Origin: Streptomyces venezuelae
GTDB taxonomy: Bacteria > Actinomycetota > Actinomycetes > Streptomycetales > Streptomycetaceae
DNA: 64,000 nt
Reading direction: 5' to 3'
NCBI RefSeq assembly: GCF_008642315.1
Contig: NZ_CP029192.1
Location: forward strand, 6,138,001-6,202,000
A model generated the notes under the pieces. That model made no database searches. It was not told the origin of the DNA and was given only the letters and a program-made list of their open reading frames with translations. Of the stretch, positions 9,523 to 17,129 are shown in pieces; the stretch's first letter is position 1; each line of letters starts with the position of its first letter. A program made the translations under genes and the position numbers.

Positions 9523-10974
9523 TCAGGAATCGGTCAGCGCACGCTTCATGATCTTGCCCATGTCGTTGCGCGGCAGGGCCTCCAGGTACCGCACCACCCG
9601 GGGGCGCTTGTGCGGGGCCAGGGATGCGGCCACGTGGTCGGCCAGGTCGGTCAGGGACGGCGGGGTGTCCGGCCGGGCGGGGACCACCCAGGCCACGATG
9701 CGTTCGCCGAGGTCGGGGTCCGGTTCCCCGGTGACCGCGGCCTCCCGTACCCCCTCGTGGGCGAGGAGCGCGTTCTCGATCTCGCCCGCGCCGATCTTGT
9801 AGCCGCCGCTCTTGATGAGGTCGGTGGCCTTGCGGCCGACGATGCGCACATATCCGTCGGGGTCCCGCACCGCCATGTCGCCGGTGCGGAACCAGCCGCC
9901 GGGCGCGAAGGCCGCCGCGGTCGCGTCCGGGCGGTTCAGGTACTCCGTGAACAGGTTCGGGCCGCGCACCTGGATCTCGCCCACCGCCTCCGGGCCGTCC
10001 GCCGCCGCCTCCTCGCCCGCCTCGTCCACCAGGCGCAGCTCGACGCCGGGCAACGGCACGCCGACCGTGCCCGCGCGCGGCTCGCCGTCCGCGCGGACGC
10101 TGGTGTTCATCAGTGTCTCCGTCATGCCGTACCGCTCGACGACGTGGCGGCCCGTGGCGGCGGCGATGCGCTCGTGGTCGTGGACAGGCAGCGCCGCCGA
10201 GCCGGACACGAGGAGGCGCGCACCGGCAAGGGCCTTCGCGAGCTTCGGGTCGTCCGGCAGGGCCTCCGCGATCCGGTGGTACATCGTCGGCACCCCGAAC
10301 AGCATGGTCGCCCCCGCGCCGAGCTCGCGCGTCACGCCCTCGGTGCCGAACCGGCCCAGGTGTCGCACGGAGCCGCCGCGCCGCAGCGGGCCCAGCGTGC
10401 CGAGGATCAGGCCGTGCACGTGGAAGAGGGGCAGGCCGTGCACCAGGACGTCGTCGCCGGTCCACTGCCAGGCGTCCTCCAGTGCGTCCAGGGTGGCGGC
10501 GATCGCGCGGCGGGGCAGGACGGCGCCCTTGGGCGGGCCCGTGGTGCCGGAGGTGTAGACGATCAGGGCGGGCGATTCCGGGGCCGGTTCGGCGGGGGAG
10601 GGGGCGGGGTGCGGACCGCCGGTCTCGTGTACGTCGATGTCGTGCCGGTCCAATGCCGCGAGCGCGGGCGGGAGTTCCGCCCCCGGCTCCGCGAGCACCA
10701 GCGTCGGCGCGCTGTCGCGCACGATGTGCGTGAGTTCGGAGTCGCCCGACTTCGGGTTGAGCGGTACGGCCGGTACGCCCGCGAGCAGTGCCGCGACCAC
10801 GCCCACCGCCGTCTCCAGGGACGGTGTCGCCCAGACGGCGACCCGCCCGGCGTCACGCAGCCTCAGGGCCAAGGAGGCGGCGGTCGACGCCAGTTCGGGG
10901 TAGGTCAGGGAGCGTTCGCCGAACCGGAGTGCCTCGCCGCGCGCGGTGTCCAGGGCCGGGAAGAGGGGATCCAC
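9523..10974 (-). CDS. matB: Malonyl-CoA ligase (MatB-like acyl-CoA synthetase)
   Basis: A 483-residue ANL-superfamily adenylating enzyme. The P-loop TSGTTGPPKG is at 141-150, the A5-type motif is ERYGMTET, the hinge region reads GWFRTGDMA...GRKATDLIKSGGYKIGAGEIE, and the C-terminal catalytic Lys is in GKIMKRAL. Length, compactness and the SGGYKIGAGEIE hinge match Streptomyces MatB, which makes malonyl- or methylmalonyl-CoA from the free diacid, CoA and ATP in the cytosol. S. coelicolor has such an enzyme in this chromosomal neighbourhood (from memory). The malonate specificity is by family resemblance. The gene is monocistronic and flanked by terminators at 9459 and 11054. Confidence 0.8.
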   Translation of the reverse strand: MDPLFPALDTARGEALRFGERSLTYPELASTAASLALRLRDAGRVAVWATPSLETAVGVVAALLAGVPAVPLNPKSGDSELTHIVRDSAPTLVLAEPGAELPPALAALDRHDIDVHETGGPHPAPSPAEPAPESPALIVYTSGTTGPPKGAVLPRRAIAATLDALEDAWQWTGDDVLVHGLPLFHVHGLILGTLGPLRRGGSVRHLGRFGTEGVTRELGAGATMLFGVPTMYHRIAEALPDDPKLAKALAGARLLVSGSAALPVHDHERIAAATGRHVVERYGMTETLMNTSVRADGEPRAGTVGVPLPGVELRLVDEAGEEAAADGPEAVGEIQVRGPNLFTEYLNRPDATAAAFAPGGWFRTGDMAVRDPDGYVRIVGRKATDLIKSGGYKIGAGEIENALLAHEGVREAAVTGEPDPDLGERIVAWVVPARPDTPPSLTDLADHVAASLAPHKRPRVVRYLEALPRNDMGKIMKRALTDS

Positions 10975-11053
10975 GTGTCGTACTCCTCGTTGTCGTCGTC
11001 TGCACCGGTGTCAGGAGAGTCTTACGCCGATGAGGGGGCAGACGCGACATACG

Positions 11054-11092
11054 GCGACGCCGCCTCCCCTGGGACGGGGGAGGCGGCGTCGC
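11054..11092. terminator. Strong hairpin terminator downstream of the 19-aa peptide gene
   Basis: A 16-bp perfect stem (arms 11054-11069 and 11077-11092, beginning GCGACGCCGCC) with a 7-nt loop lies 20 bp past the stop codon of the small peptide gene. It separates that gene from matB, so the peptide has its own transcript. Confidence 0.85.
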
Positions 11093-11112
11093 TGCGGATG
11101 GTGCGGGTGACG

Positions 11113-11172
11113 TCAGACGAGCCAGCCCAGGAAGTGGGCGAGACCGGCGACGACGTCAGTGATGAGGTTCAT
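11113..11172 (-). CDS. 19-residue hydrophobic/amphipathic peptide
   Basis: The frame encodes MNLITDVVAGLAHFLGWLV. AAGGAG lies 10 nt before the ATG, and a 16-bp hairpin terminator lies 20 bp after the TGA, so the signals are those of a real transcription unit. The peptide is nearly all hydrophobic. Asn2, Asp6 and His13 fall on one helical face, giving a short membrane-seeking amphipathic helix. I do not recognise a family. Type I toxin peptides, phenol-soluble-modulin-like surfactants or a small membrane-protein regulator are candidates. A longer in-frame start at 11313 (66 codons) lacks a ribosome binding site and is less likely. Confidence 0.6.
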   Translation of the reverse strand: MNLITDVVAGLAHFLGWLV

Positions 11173-11415
11173 GGTGGTGCTTCTCCTTGTGGGACTTTCA
11201 GGGATGCTCGGGACCTGGATCCGGGTCCGACTCCCCGGCCTTGTATGGGACATGGACCGGGGGACGCGGTAACGTTCTGCAGTCCGTCGCTCGCGCACCG
11301 TAAGCATCGTCAATCACGTGCGCCCCGCGCAATTCCTGAGGCGACGATCACCTGTTCCAGGGAACAACTGCCCAGCCGTTCGCATCAGTTGTTCGGATCG
11401 CGCCGAGTGCGTCCC

Positions 11416-12507
11416 TCAGTACGTCAGCACCACACCCACGTACGAGATCCCCGCGATCACACCCCACGAGACCAGGCCGAGTGCCGCGACCCGGCCGCCC
11501 GTGCGCGTCAGCGACGGCAGGTCGACCGCGCTGCCGAGGCCGAACAGGGCGGCGGCCAGCAGGAGTTCCTGTACCGTCCCTGCCGCGTCGATCGCGCCGC
11601 CGGGCAGCCATCCGGTCGTGCGCAGCGCCACCATGGCGAGGAAACCGACGACGAAGAGCGGCACCAGAGGCGGTCGCTTGGCCCCGGCCGTTCCCGCCCC
11701 CGCGGCCCCCTCGGTCGAACCGCGTCCCTGCCGGCGCGCCCGTACCGAGAGGGCCACCGCCGCGACGAGCGGCGCGAGCAGGGCGACCCGCATCAGCTTG
11801 ACGAGGACCGCGTCGCCCAGCGCCCCCGCACCCGCGGTCTGCGCCGTCGCCACGACCTGGCCCACGTCGTGCACGCTCGCCCCGACCCAGCGCCCGAACT
11901 CCGCGTCGCTGAGCCCCAACGGGTGCTGCAGCAGCGGCAGTACGGCGATGGCGAGCGTGCCGCACAAGGTCACCAGCGCCACCGAGGTGGCCGTGTCCCG
12001 CTCGTCGCTCTCCGACACCTCGCTGACCGCGCCGATCGCGGAGGCGCCGCAGATCGAGTAGCCGGTGGCGATCAGCAGCGGCTGGTCGCCGCGCAGCCCC
12101 ATCCGGCGGCCCAGCCACCACGTGCCGAGGAAGGTCACCGCGACCACGCAGAGGACCATCCCCACCGAGGCCCAGCCGAGCCCCAGCACGTCGTCCAGGC
12201 TCAGCTTCAGGCCGAGCAGCACCACGCCGACCCGCATCAGCCGCTTGCCCGCGAACGTCAGGCCCGCCTTGCCGGAGCCGCGCACGAACGCGTGCGCCGC
12301 ACCCGGCACATGGGCCGCCGCGATGCCGAGGACCACGGCCACGGTGAGCATCGGAACGCCCGGCACGAGGTGGTGCACGGCCCAGGCGACGGCGACACCG
12401 GCCGCCGCGAGCGCCAGGCCCGGCAGCTTGCGCGGAGTGCGCCGCGGGGGCGGGGACGGCAGGGGACGGTTGCGGGACCTGCCGGTACGCTCCCCGAGCA
12501 GCGCCAT
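11416..12507 (-). CDS. YeiH-family putative sulfate/sulfite exporter
   Basis: A 363-residue integral membrane protein with about ten transmembrane segments. It matches the YeiH/UPF0324 family, with the motif GYSICGASAIGA and the later SVHDVGQVVATAQ. Its ATG overlaps the TAA of the cysteine dioxygenase gene as TAATG, so it is translated by coupling. Cysteine dioxygenase feeds cysteine sulfinate, which can release sulfite, so export of a toxic sulfur oxyanion is the simplest role. Transport has not been shown for most of this family. A charged N-terminal tail (residues 1-30) precedes the first helix. Confidence 0.85.
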   Translation of the reverse strand: MALLGERTGRSRNRPLPSPPPRRTPRKLPGLALAAAGVAVAWAVHHLVPGVPMLTVAVVLGIAAAHVPGAAHAFVRGSGKAGLTFAGKRLMRVGVVLLGLKLSLDDVLGLGWASVGMVLCVVAVTFLGTWWLGRRMGLRGDQPLLIATGYSICGASAIGAVSEVSESDERDTATSVALVTLCGTLAIAVLPLLQHPLGLSDAEFGRWVGASVHDVGQVVATAQTAGAGALGDAVLVKLMRVALLAPLVAAVALSVRARRQGRGSTEGAAGAGTAGAKRPPLVPLFVVGFLAMVALRTTGWLPGGAIDAAGTVQELLLAAALFGLGSAVDLPSLTRTGGRVAALGLVSWGVIAGISYVGVVLTY

Positions 12508-13076
12508 TACCGGTCGGCCGGGAGTTCGTACACGCGACGGACGCTGCTGCCCAGGCGGGCTATGTCGGCGCCGTAGATGTGGATCGATATCGCGAGCGTG
12601 CCGCAGGCGTTCCACACCCGGTGGATGTCGCCGGGCGGCGCGAATCCGCACACCGAGCCCCGCGGGTTGACGACGTCCTCCGTGGCGACGAGGCGGGCCG
12701 CGCCGCCGGTCCCCGCGGCGGGCACCAGGCGGTAGCGCCGCTCCTGCTCCTCGCCCTCGTGCACGCCCGTGACGCACCACGACACGTGGTCGTGAATGGA
12801 GGTCCGCTGCCCGGGCAGCCAGACCAGCGCCACGATCGAGAAGCTGCCGTCGTGCTCGGCGTGCAGGACGTGCTGGCGGTACTTCTCGGGGTCGCCCTCG
12901 CGCTGTTCGTCGGTGAGCAGGTCGGCGGAGCCGAGGTGGGGGGCGAGCCGTTCGCCGACCAGGTACGCGGTCAGGTCGGGAGGCAGGCCGCGCCCCACGG
13001 CCTCGCGCACGTCTGCGACGAGGGTGTCGAGGCGCTCTGTGGTCCGGGCGGCCCGGTACGCGGTCGGAGTGCTCAT
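12507..13076 (-). CDS. Cysteine dioxygenase family protein
   Basis: A 189-residue cupin. Iron-binding histidines lie in SIHDHVSWCVTGVHEG (HxH) and PPGDIHRVWN (third His). Cysteine dioxygenase oxidises L-cysteine to cysteine sulfinate with O2 in the cytosol. The ATG at 13076 is chosen because homologues begin near this point; an earlier in-frame ATG at 13100 is possible. The stop shares one base with the start of the exporter gene. A LysR regulator gene lies 104 bp upstream on the same strand and may control the pair. Confidence 0.85.
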   Translation of the reverse strand: MSTPTAYRAARTTERLDTLVADVREAVGRGLPPDLTAYLVGERLAPHLGSADLLTDEQREGDPEKYRQHVLHAEHDGSFSIVALVWLPGQRTSIHDHVSWCVTGVHEGEEQERRYRLVPAAGTGGAARLVATEDVVNPRGSVCGFAPPGDIHRVWNACGTLAISIHIYGADIARLGSSVRRVYELPADR

Positions 13077-13141
13077 ACCGGCAGCGTCGCGCCGCCCCAT
13101 CCATCACGTCCAACGACAGTCTTTTGGCAACCCCCCAACTT

Positions 13142-13159
13142 CCGCTTATGGACAGGTGG
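13142..13159. promoter_or_regulatory. Candidate LysR binding site upstream of the cysteine dioxygenase operon
   Basis: The plus-strand sequence CCGCTTATGGACAGGTGG resembles CTGCTTATGATTCAGCGG, the minus-strand sequence over the LysR gene start (14102-14085). Both have GCTTATG followed 2-3 nt later by CAG. A shared element before the operon and before the regulator fits control by the LysR protein. The match is short and could be chance. Confidence 0.35.
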
Positions 13160-13179
13160 GGTTGGGGGAGGGGTGGTGA

Positions 13180-14085
13180 TCAGCAGCCGACGCGGTTGGC
13201 GGCGACCGTCCGCAGCTCGTCGAGGACCAGCGCGGTGGCCGGAATCCGCAGATGGTCCTTGAGGACGTACGCCGACACCTGGCGCCGCGACGCCGGGTCG
13301 AGGGCGCGGCCCGTCACCTTGCGGTGGCAGAGGAAGTTGAGGACGAGGCCCGGCATCATCGCGATGCCGAGTCCCTCCGCGACCAGGCTCTGCACCACCA
13401 GGTTGTCGTCGGTGGTGAACGCGATCTCGGGCGCGAAGCCCAGCTCGGCGCACTCGTGCAGGAAGTTGGCGCGGCAGCGCGGGCAGCCCGCGATCCACCG
13501 CTCCTCGGCCAGCTCGGCGAGCTTCACCGAGCGCTGGCGGGCCATGCGGTGCCCGGCCGGCAGCAGCACGGTCAGCTGGTCCTCCAGGAGCGGGATCTCC
13601 GCCAGCTCGTCGGGCACCTCGTCGTGCAGGCCGGGATAGGTGAAGGCCAGCGTGATGTCGCACTCGCCGCGCACCACCCGGCGCAGCGACTCGGGCGGCT
13701 CGTCCTCCAGGAGCTCCACGCGCACGCCCGGGTGGCCCGATGCGAGCCGGGCCAGCGCCTCCGGGATGAGCGTCGCGTTGGCGCTGGGGAACGCGCAGAC
13801 CCGCACCCGTCCCGAGCGCAGCCGCGTGATCGCGTTCATCTGCTGCTGGGCGGCGGAGATGTCGTCCAGGATGATCCCCGCGTGCCGCGACAGCGCCTCG
13901 CCCGCCTCGGTCAGGCGCATGCGGCGGCCGACGCGGGTGAACAAGGGGGTGCCGACGGACCGTTCGAGGGCCTTCATCTGCTGGGTTATCGCCGGCTGGG
14001 TATAGCCGAGGGAACGGGCGGCCGCCGAGTAGGAACCGGCCCGGACCACCTCGTGGAACGTCTTGATGTGCCGCGAATCGAACAC
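13180..14085 (-). CDS. LysR-family transcriptional regulator
   Basis: A 301-residue LysR protein. The N-terminal winged helix (residues 1-60) reads FHEVVRAGSYSAAARSLGYTQPAITQQMKALE, followed by a linker helix and a two-lobed effector domain. The effector domain contains a Cys pair (GCPRCRANF) plus HECAEL, which might sense thiols or redox state. The GTG at 14085 is chosen because TATGAT lies 6 nt upstream, as for a leaderless mRNA. The regulator lies directly upstream of the cysteine dioxygenase/exporter operon in the same direction, so cysteine or sulfite sensing is a reasonable guess. Confidence 0.85.
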   Translation of the reverse strand: MFDSRHIKTFHEVVRAGSYSAAARSLGYTQPAITQQMKALERSVGTPLFTRVGRRMRLTEAGEALSRHAGIILDDISAAQQQMNAITRLRSGRVRVCAFPSANATLIPEALARLASGHPGVRVELLEDEPPESLRRVVRGECDITLAFTYPGLHDEVPDELAEIPLLEDQLTVLLPAGHRMARQRSVKLAELAEERWIAGCPRCRANFLHECAELGFAPEIAFTTDDNLVVQSLVAEGLGIAMMPGLVLNFLCHRKVTGRALDPASRRQVSAYVLKDHLRIPATALVLDELRTVAANRVGC

Positions 14086-14226
14086 CGCTGAATCATAAGC
14101 AGATGTTGGAGGCGGCGAACAAGGCCGGGGTCCGGCTTTTGCCCCGCGGGCAGGAGGGCGCGTGCACGGCGCGCGACCGAGGACGGGCCACCCCCGTGCG
14201 CCGGTCACCTGGTGTGCGTGATCGGA

Positions 14227-14232
14227 TACTGT
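14227..14232 (+). promoter_or_regulatory. -10 element for a leaderless transcript
   Basis: TACTGT ends 7 nt before the ATG at 14240, and no Shine-Dalgarno is present. The spacing places the transcription start at or next to the ATG. The -35 region is weak. Confidence 0.45.
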
Positions 14233-14239
14233 GCGTGAC

Positions 14240-14554
14240 ATGAACCGACGGAGCATGACCACAGTGGCCAAACTGACCAAGACGTTCGGGGCGCTCGCGG
14301 CGGCCGCGGCCCTCGCCCTCGCCGTGCCGAACTCGGCGTACGCGGCGGAAGGGGTCCTGCACATCAACGGACAGGCTCACCCCGACCCGAGCGGGTGCTT
14401 CGCCATCGACTGGTTCCCGAGCTCGGTGGTCAACAACACCGACGCCATCGCCGAGGTCCACACAGGGCCCGGCTGCACCGGTCAGGTGGAGCAGCTCGTG
14501 TATCCGGGCGAGACGTACCACACGGAGACCGCGCAGAGCGTCTTCGTTCTCTGA
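14240..14554 (+). CDS. Small secreted protein of unknown function
   Basis: A 104-residue protein. Its signal peptide (basic head, Ala/Leu core, cleavage after AYA-A near residue 35) is followed by about 70 residues with two cysteines (SGCFAID and GPGCTGQ) that probably pair. Similar small exported proteins are frequent in Streptomyces and have no assigned role. An alternative ATG at 14255 would shorten the signal. The gene is alone between the LysR gene and the end of the glycan cluster and converges on the latter. Confidence 0.7.
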   Translation: MNRRSMTTVAKLTKTFGALAAAAALALAVPNSAYAAEGVLHINGQAHPDPSGCFAIDWFPSSVVNNTDAIAEVHTGPGCTGQVEQLVYPGETYHTETAQSVFVL

Positions 14555-14558
14555 CGAC

Positions 14559-15155
14559 TCACTCCCTGACGCCCACGCGCTGCACCAGCCCCCACGTGAA
14601 CTCCGCCACGCAGCGCCGCCGTTCACCGCCCCCGTCCACCGCCTCGAACGCGAGCCCCCACCGCGTCGGCGCCGTCCCCTCCATGGGCCGGGCCGGCGCG
14701 AAGGCACGGGCGGCCTCGTCGACCGTGCAGGACCAGGGCGTGAGGTCGTCGAGTGTGCGCAGCTCGGGGCCCTCCGCCCCCGGCGCGCGCACCAGCCACT
14801 CGTTCCACACGGCTCCGTTCGGTGCGCGCAGCACCTCGAAGCGCAGGTCGGGCCAGAGCGGCACCGGCCAGAGCAGCGCCTCGCACTCCAGGTCGCCGAT
14901 GCGGCGCCGGACCGTCGCCTCGGGCGGGCCGAGGACCGAGCGGTAGCGGGAGACGGCGCCCCGCGACCGCGAGGACCGGGTCATCGCCTGCCAGCGGCGG
15001 TTGGCCTCCCGCATGTCCGCGACGGAGACGCCCAGCGCGTGCCGTGCGCTCTCCACCAGGTCGGCGTTGTGGTCGGCCATCCGGCGCAGCAGGACCAGCT
15101 GGAAGTCCAGCGCGGTGAACGGGCCGGGGGCGGGCGATGCAGGGCTAGCGGGCAT
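14559..15155 (-). CDS. Conserved hypothetical protein, last gene of the glycan operon
   Basis: A 198-residue soluble protein of unknown function. An N-terminal helical part (LDFQLVLLRRMADHNADLVE) is followed by a beta-rich part with several Trp residues (LLWPVPLWPDLRFEVLRAP, NEWLVRAPG). No signal peptide or membrane segment is seen. The ATG at 15155 follows GATGGGG and lies 11 nt inside the end of the FkbM methyltransferase gene, so it is translationally coupled. Its role is unknown; the context suggests a link with the glycan operon, or simple read-through. Confidence 0.65.
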   Translation of the reverse strand: MPASPASPAPGPFTALDFQLVLLRRMADHNADLVESARHALGVSVADMREANRRWQAMTRSSRSRGAVSRYRSVLGPPEATVRRRIGDLECEALLWPVPLWPDLRFEVLRAPNGAVWNEWLVRAPGAEGPELRTLDDLTPWSCTVDEAARAFAPARPMEGTAPTRWGLAFEAVDGGGERRRCVAEFTWGLVQRVGVRE

Positions 15156-15948
15156 GCACCCCATCGTCGCGCACCGCGAGCGCTCCCGGGCGGTCCCCGT
15201 CGGGAAGGAACAGGACCGAGTTGACGTAGCGGGGGCGCCTCGGCGTGAGGACCCGGCGCAGCAGGCCCTGCGACACGACGTACGAGGTGCCGGACTGGTG
15301 CGCCTCCAGGTCGAACGCGTCGAGCGGCAGCCAGCTGTCGTCCGGCAGCACCCAGCCCCGGTAGCCGTGCCGGCCGGTGAGGAGCTCCACGATCGGGGCG
15401 GTCGGCTGGATCCGCGACTCCAGCTCCAGGAAGATCGCCGGACGGTCGCGGGTGATCAGCTCACGGGCGCCGCGCAGCACCCGCAGCTCGTTGCCGTCCA
15501 CATCGATCTTGACGAAGTGCACGTCCCGCAGGCCCAGACCGTCCAGGGTCAGACACGGCACGTCCACGGCCACGTCGTGGATGTCCCGGCGCACCAGGGA
15601 CGACACCCCTCTCTCCCCGCGGTCGCCGCGCGGCAGCCACAGCCTGGCCGTGCCGGGCCGGTCCGTCGCCGCGGCCTGGATCACCCGTACGTTGCGGGGC
15701 GTACTGGCCGCCAGGAGCCGCGCCAGCTGCGGCACCGGCTCGACGGTCACGACGCGGTGCGCGCGCGCGGCGAGCCGGTGCGACCACGGGCCGTACCAGC
15801 CGCCGACGTCCACGGCGGTGCCGCAGCCCGGCGGACAGAGGTCGGCGAGGCGGGCGAGCTCCGGTTCGAAGCGGGGATAGACGAGCCGGGCCAGGGAGGC
15901 GATCAGGCGGTCGGGGACATAGGGCGCCACGCGGGCGGCGAAAGTCAT
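15145..15948 (-). CDS. FkbM-family SAM-dependent methyltransferase
   Basis: A 267-residue methyltransferase. The SAM motif AVDVGGWYGPW is at about 55-65, the acidic loop is VVTVEPVPQL, and the FkbM signature VHFVKIDVDGNELRVLRGA is at about 150-170. FkbM enzymes O-methylate sugars or polyketides and are common in polysaccharide loci. GAGAGGG precedes the ATG at 15948. The gene lies 34 nt after the Trm112-like gene in a tightly packed minus-strand operon containing a glycosyltransferase, a GT-C enzyme and two other methyltransferases. A sugar hydroxyl is the likely substrate (inference). Confidence 0.85.
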   Translation of the reverse strand: MTFAARVAPYVPDRLIASLARLVYPRFEPELARLADLCPPGCGTAVDVGGWYGPWSHRLAARAHRVVTVEPVPQLARLLAASTPRNVRVIQAAATDRPGTARLWLPRGDRGERGVSSLVRRDIHDVAVDVPCLTLDGLGLRDVHFVKIDVDGNELRVLRGARELITRDRPAIFLELESRIQPTAPIVELLTGRHGYRGWVLPDDSWLPLDAFDLEAHQSGTSYVVSQGLLRRVLTPRRPRYVNSVLFLPDGDRPGALAVRDDGVHAR

Positions 15949-15982
15949 GCGGACCCTCTCGTCACGGGATGCCACGGGGATG

Positions 15983-16210
15983 TCACGGGGACATCCGCTT
16001 GAGCAGCTGCTCGTGCTCCTCCTCCGGGACCTGCTCGCCGGAGGAGGGAAGCAGCTGCGGTATGCCGTCGAGCACCGGATAGCGCCGCCGCAGCCGGGGG
16101 TTGTACAGCGACTCCTCCGGCACCAGGGGCTCCTCGGCGGCGAGCAGGTGCAGCGGGCCCTTGTCCAGCGGGCACGCGAGGATCTTCAGCAGCGGGTCTT
16201 CGGGGTTCAT
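15983..16210 (-). CDS. Trm112 family protein
   Basis: A 75-residue protein beginning MNPEDPLLKILACPLDKGPL and containing YNPRLRRRYPVLDGIPQLLP, the Trm112/YcaR-like signature. Only one of the usual zinc-binding cysteines remains, so metal binding is unlikely. Trm112 proteins activate SAM methyltransferases in eukaryotes and archaea. Here the gene sits among three methyltransferase genes, which makes a similar partner role plausible but untested. Its ATG overlaps the TGA of the EamA transporter gene (ATGA). Confidence 0.8.
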   Translation of the reverse strand: MNPEDPLLKILACPLDKGPLHLLAAEEPLVPEESLYNPRLRRRYPVLDGIPQLLPSSGEQVPEEEHEQLLKRMSP

Positions 16211-17127
16211 CCGCTGGTCAACTCCTTGGGAGCGGTCGAGGGCCGGGGTGCTGTGTCGTCGTGCTTCGGCATGGCGAGGAGGACGGAGACGGCGAGGACC
16301 GTGCCCGCGATGCGCAGCGTGAGGCGCACCGGCTCGTGCGGCAGCGCCTCGCCGAACGCCAGCGTCCCCAGCACCGCCGTGAACAGTGACGTCACCGTCG
16401 TGCACACGGGGACGATGAGGGACGCCCGGCAGCGCTGGAGGGCCGCCTGCGACATGACCAGGCCGAACGCGCCGGTGAAGAGCAGCAGGTAGGGGTAGGG
16501 CGAGCGCAGCAGGTCGCCGATCGCGCCGCCGATGTCCTCCGTCGTCAGATAGCTGGACACGCCCTTGATGGCGAGCGAACTCACCCCGTACAGGAGCCCC
16601 ACCGCGACGCCGTACTCGACGCCCGCCGTCGGCATCCGGTGCCGGTGCTTGGCCCTGCGCTCGGCGGAGCCGTACAGCCAGACGCCCGCCGCCAGCGAGG
16701 GAAGGCACACGGTGAGGATCAGCGGCACGGGCGCGCCGTGCCCGACGGTGTCGCTGTCCTCGCTGAGCGAGAGGACGACCATCAGCAGCGCGATCAGGAT
16801 CCCGGCGACCGCGTACCGCTCGCGTCCCGATGTCCGCTCGCCGAGCAGGACGGAGGAGAGCAGCAGGAGGAGGACGAGGCCGGACACGAAGATGCCCTGC
16901 GCCGCGGCGATCGGCAGCGTGCGGTACACGGCGAGCTGCGCACCGAAGCCCGCCGCCAGGGCCAGCGAGCCGCCGATCCACAGCGGACTGCCGAGCACCT
17001 GCCGCAGCAGCCGGGCGGGGCTGCGGACGCTCACCGACGGCATCGCCGTCAACGCCCTTTTCTCCAGGACGAATCCGGTGCTGTAGAGCAGGTTCGCGAT
17101 CAGTGCCGCGGCCACGCCCCACCACAT
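16207..17127 (-). CDS. EamA/DMT-type membrane transporter
   Basis: A 306-residue membrane protein with about nine or ten transmembrane helices in two EamA-like halves. The second half contains GVSSLAIKGVSSYL and GLVMSQAALQRCRASLIVPV. DMT carriers move small metabolites, and some relatives in glycan operons move lipid-linked sugars. The ATG at 17127 begins 2 nt after the upstream methyltransferase stop; a TTG at 17133 would overlap it. The position between glycan-modifying enzymes suggests a flippase or precursor exporter (inference). Confidence 0.78.
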   Translation of the reverse strand: MWWGVAAALIANLLYSTGFVLEKRALTAMPSVSVRSPARLLRQVLGSPLWIGGSLALAAGFGAQLAVYRTLPIAAAQGIFVSGLVLLLLLSSVLLGERTSGRERYAVAGILIALLMVVLSLSEDSDTVGHGAPVPLILTVCLPSLAAGVWLYGSAERRAKHRHRMPTAGVEYGVAVGLLYGVSSLAIKGVSSYLTTEDIGGAIGDLLRSPYPYLLLFTGAFGLVMSQAALQRCRASLIVPVCTTVTSLFTAVLGTLAFGEALPHEPVRLTLRIAGTVLAVSVLLAMPKHDDTAPRPSTAPKELTSG

Positions 17128-17129
17128 GG

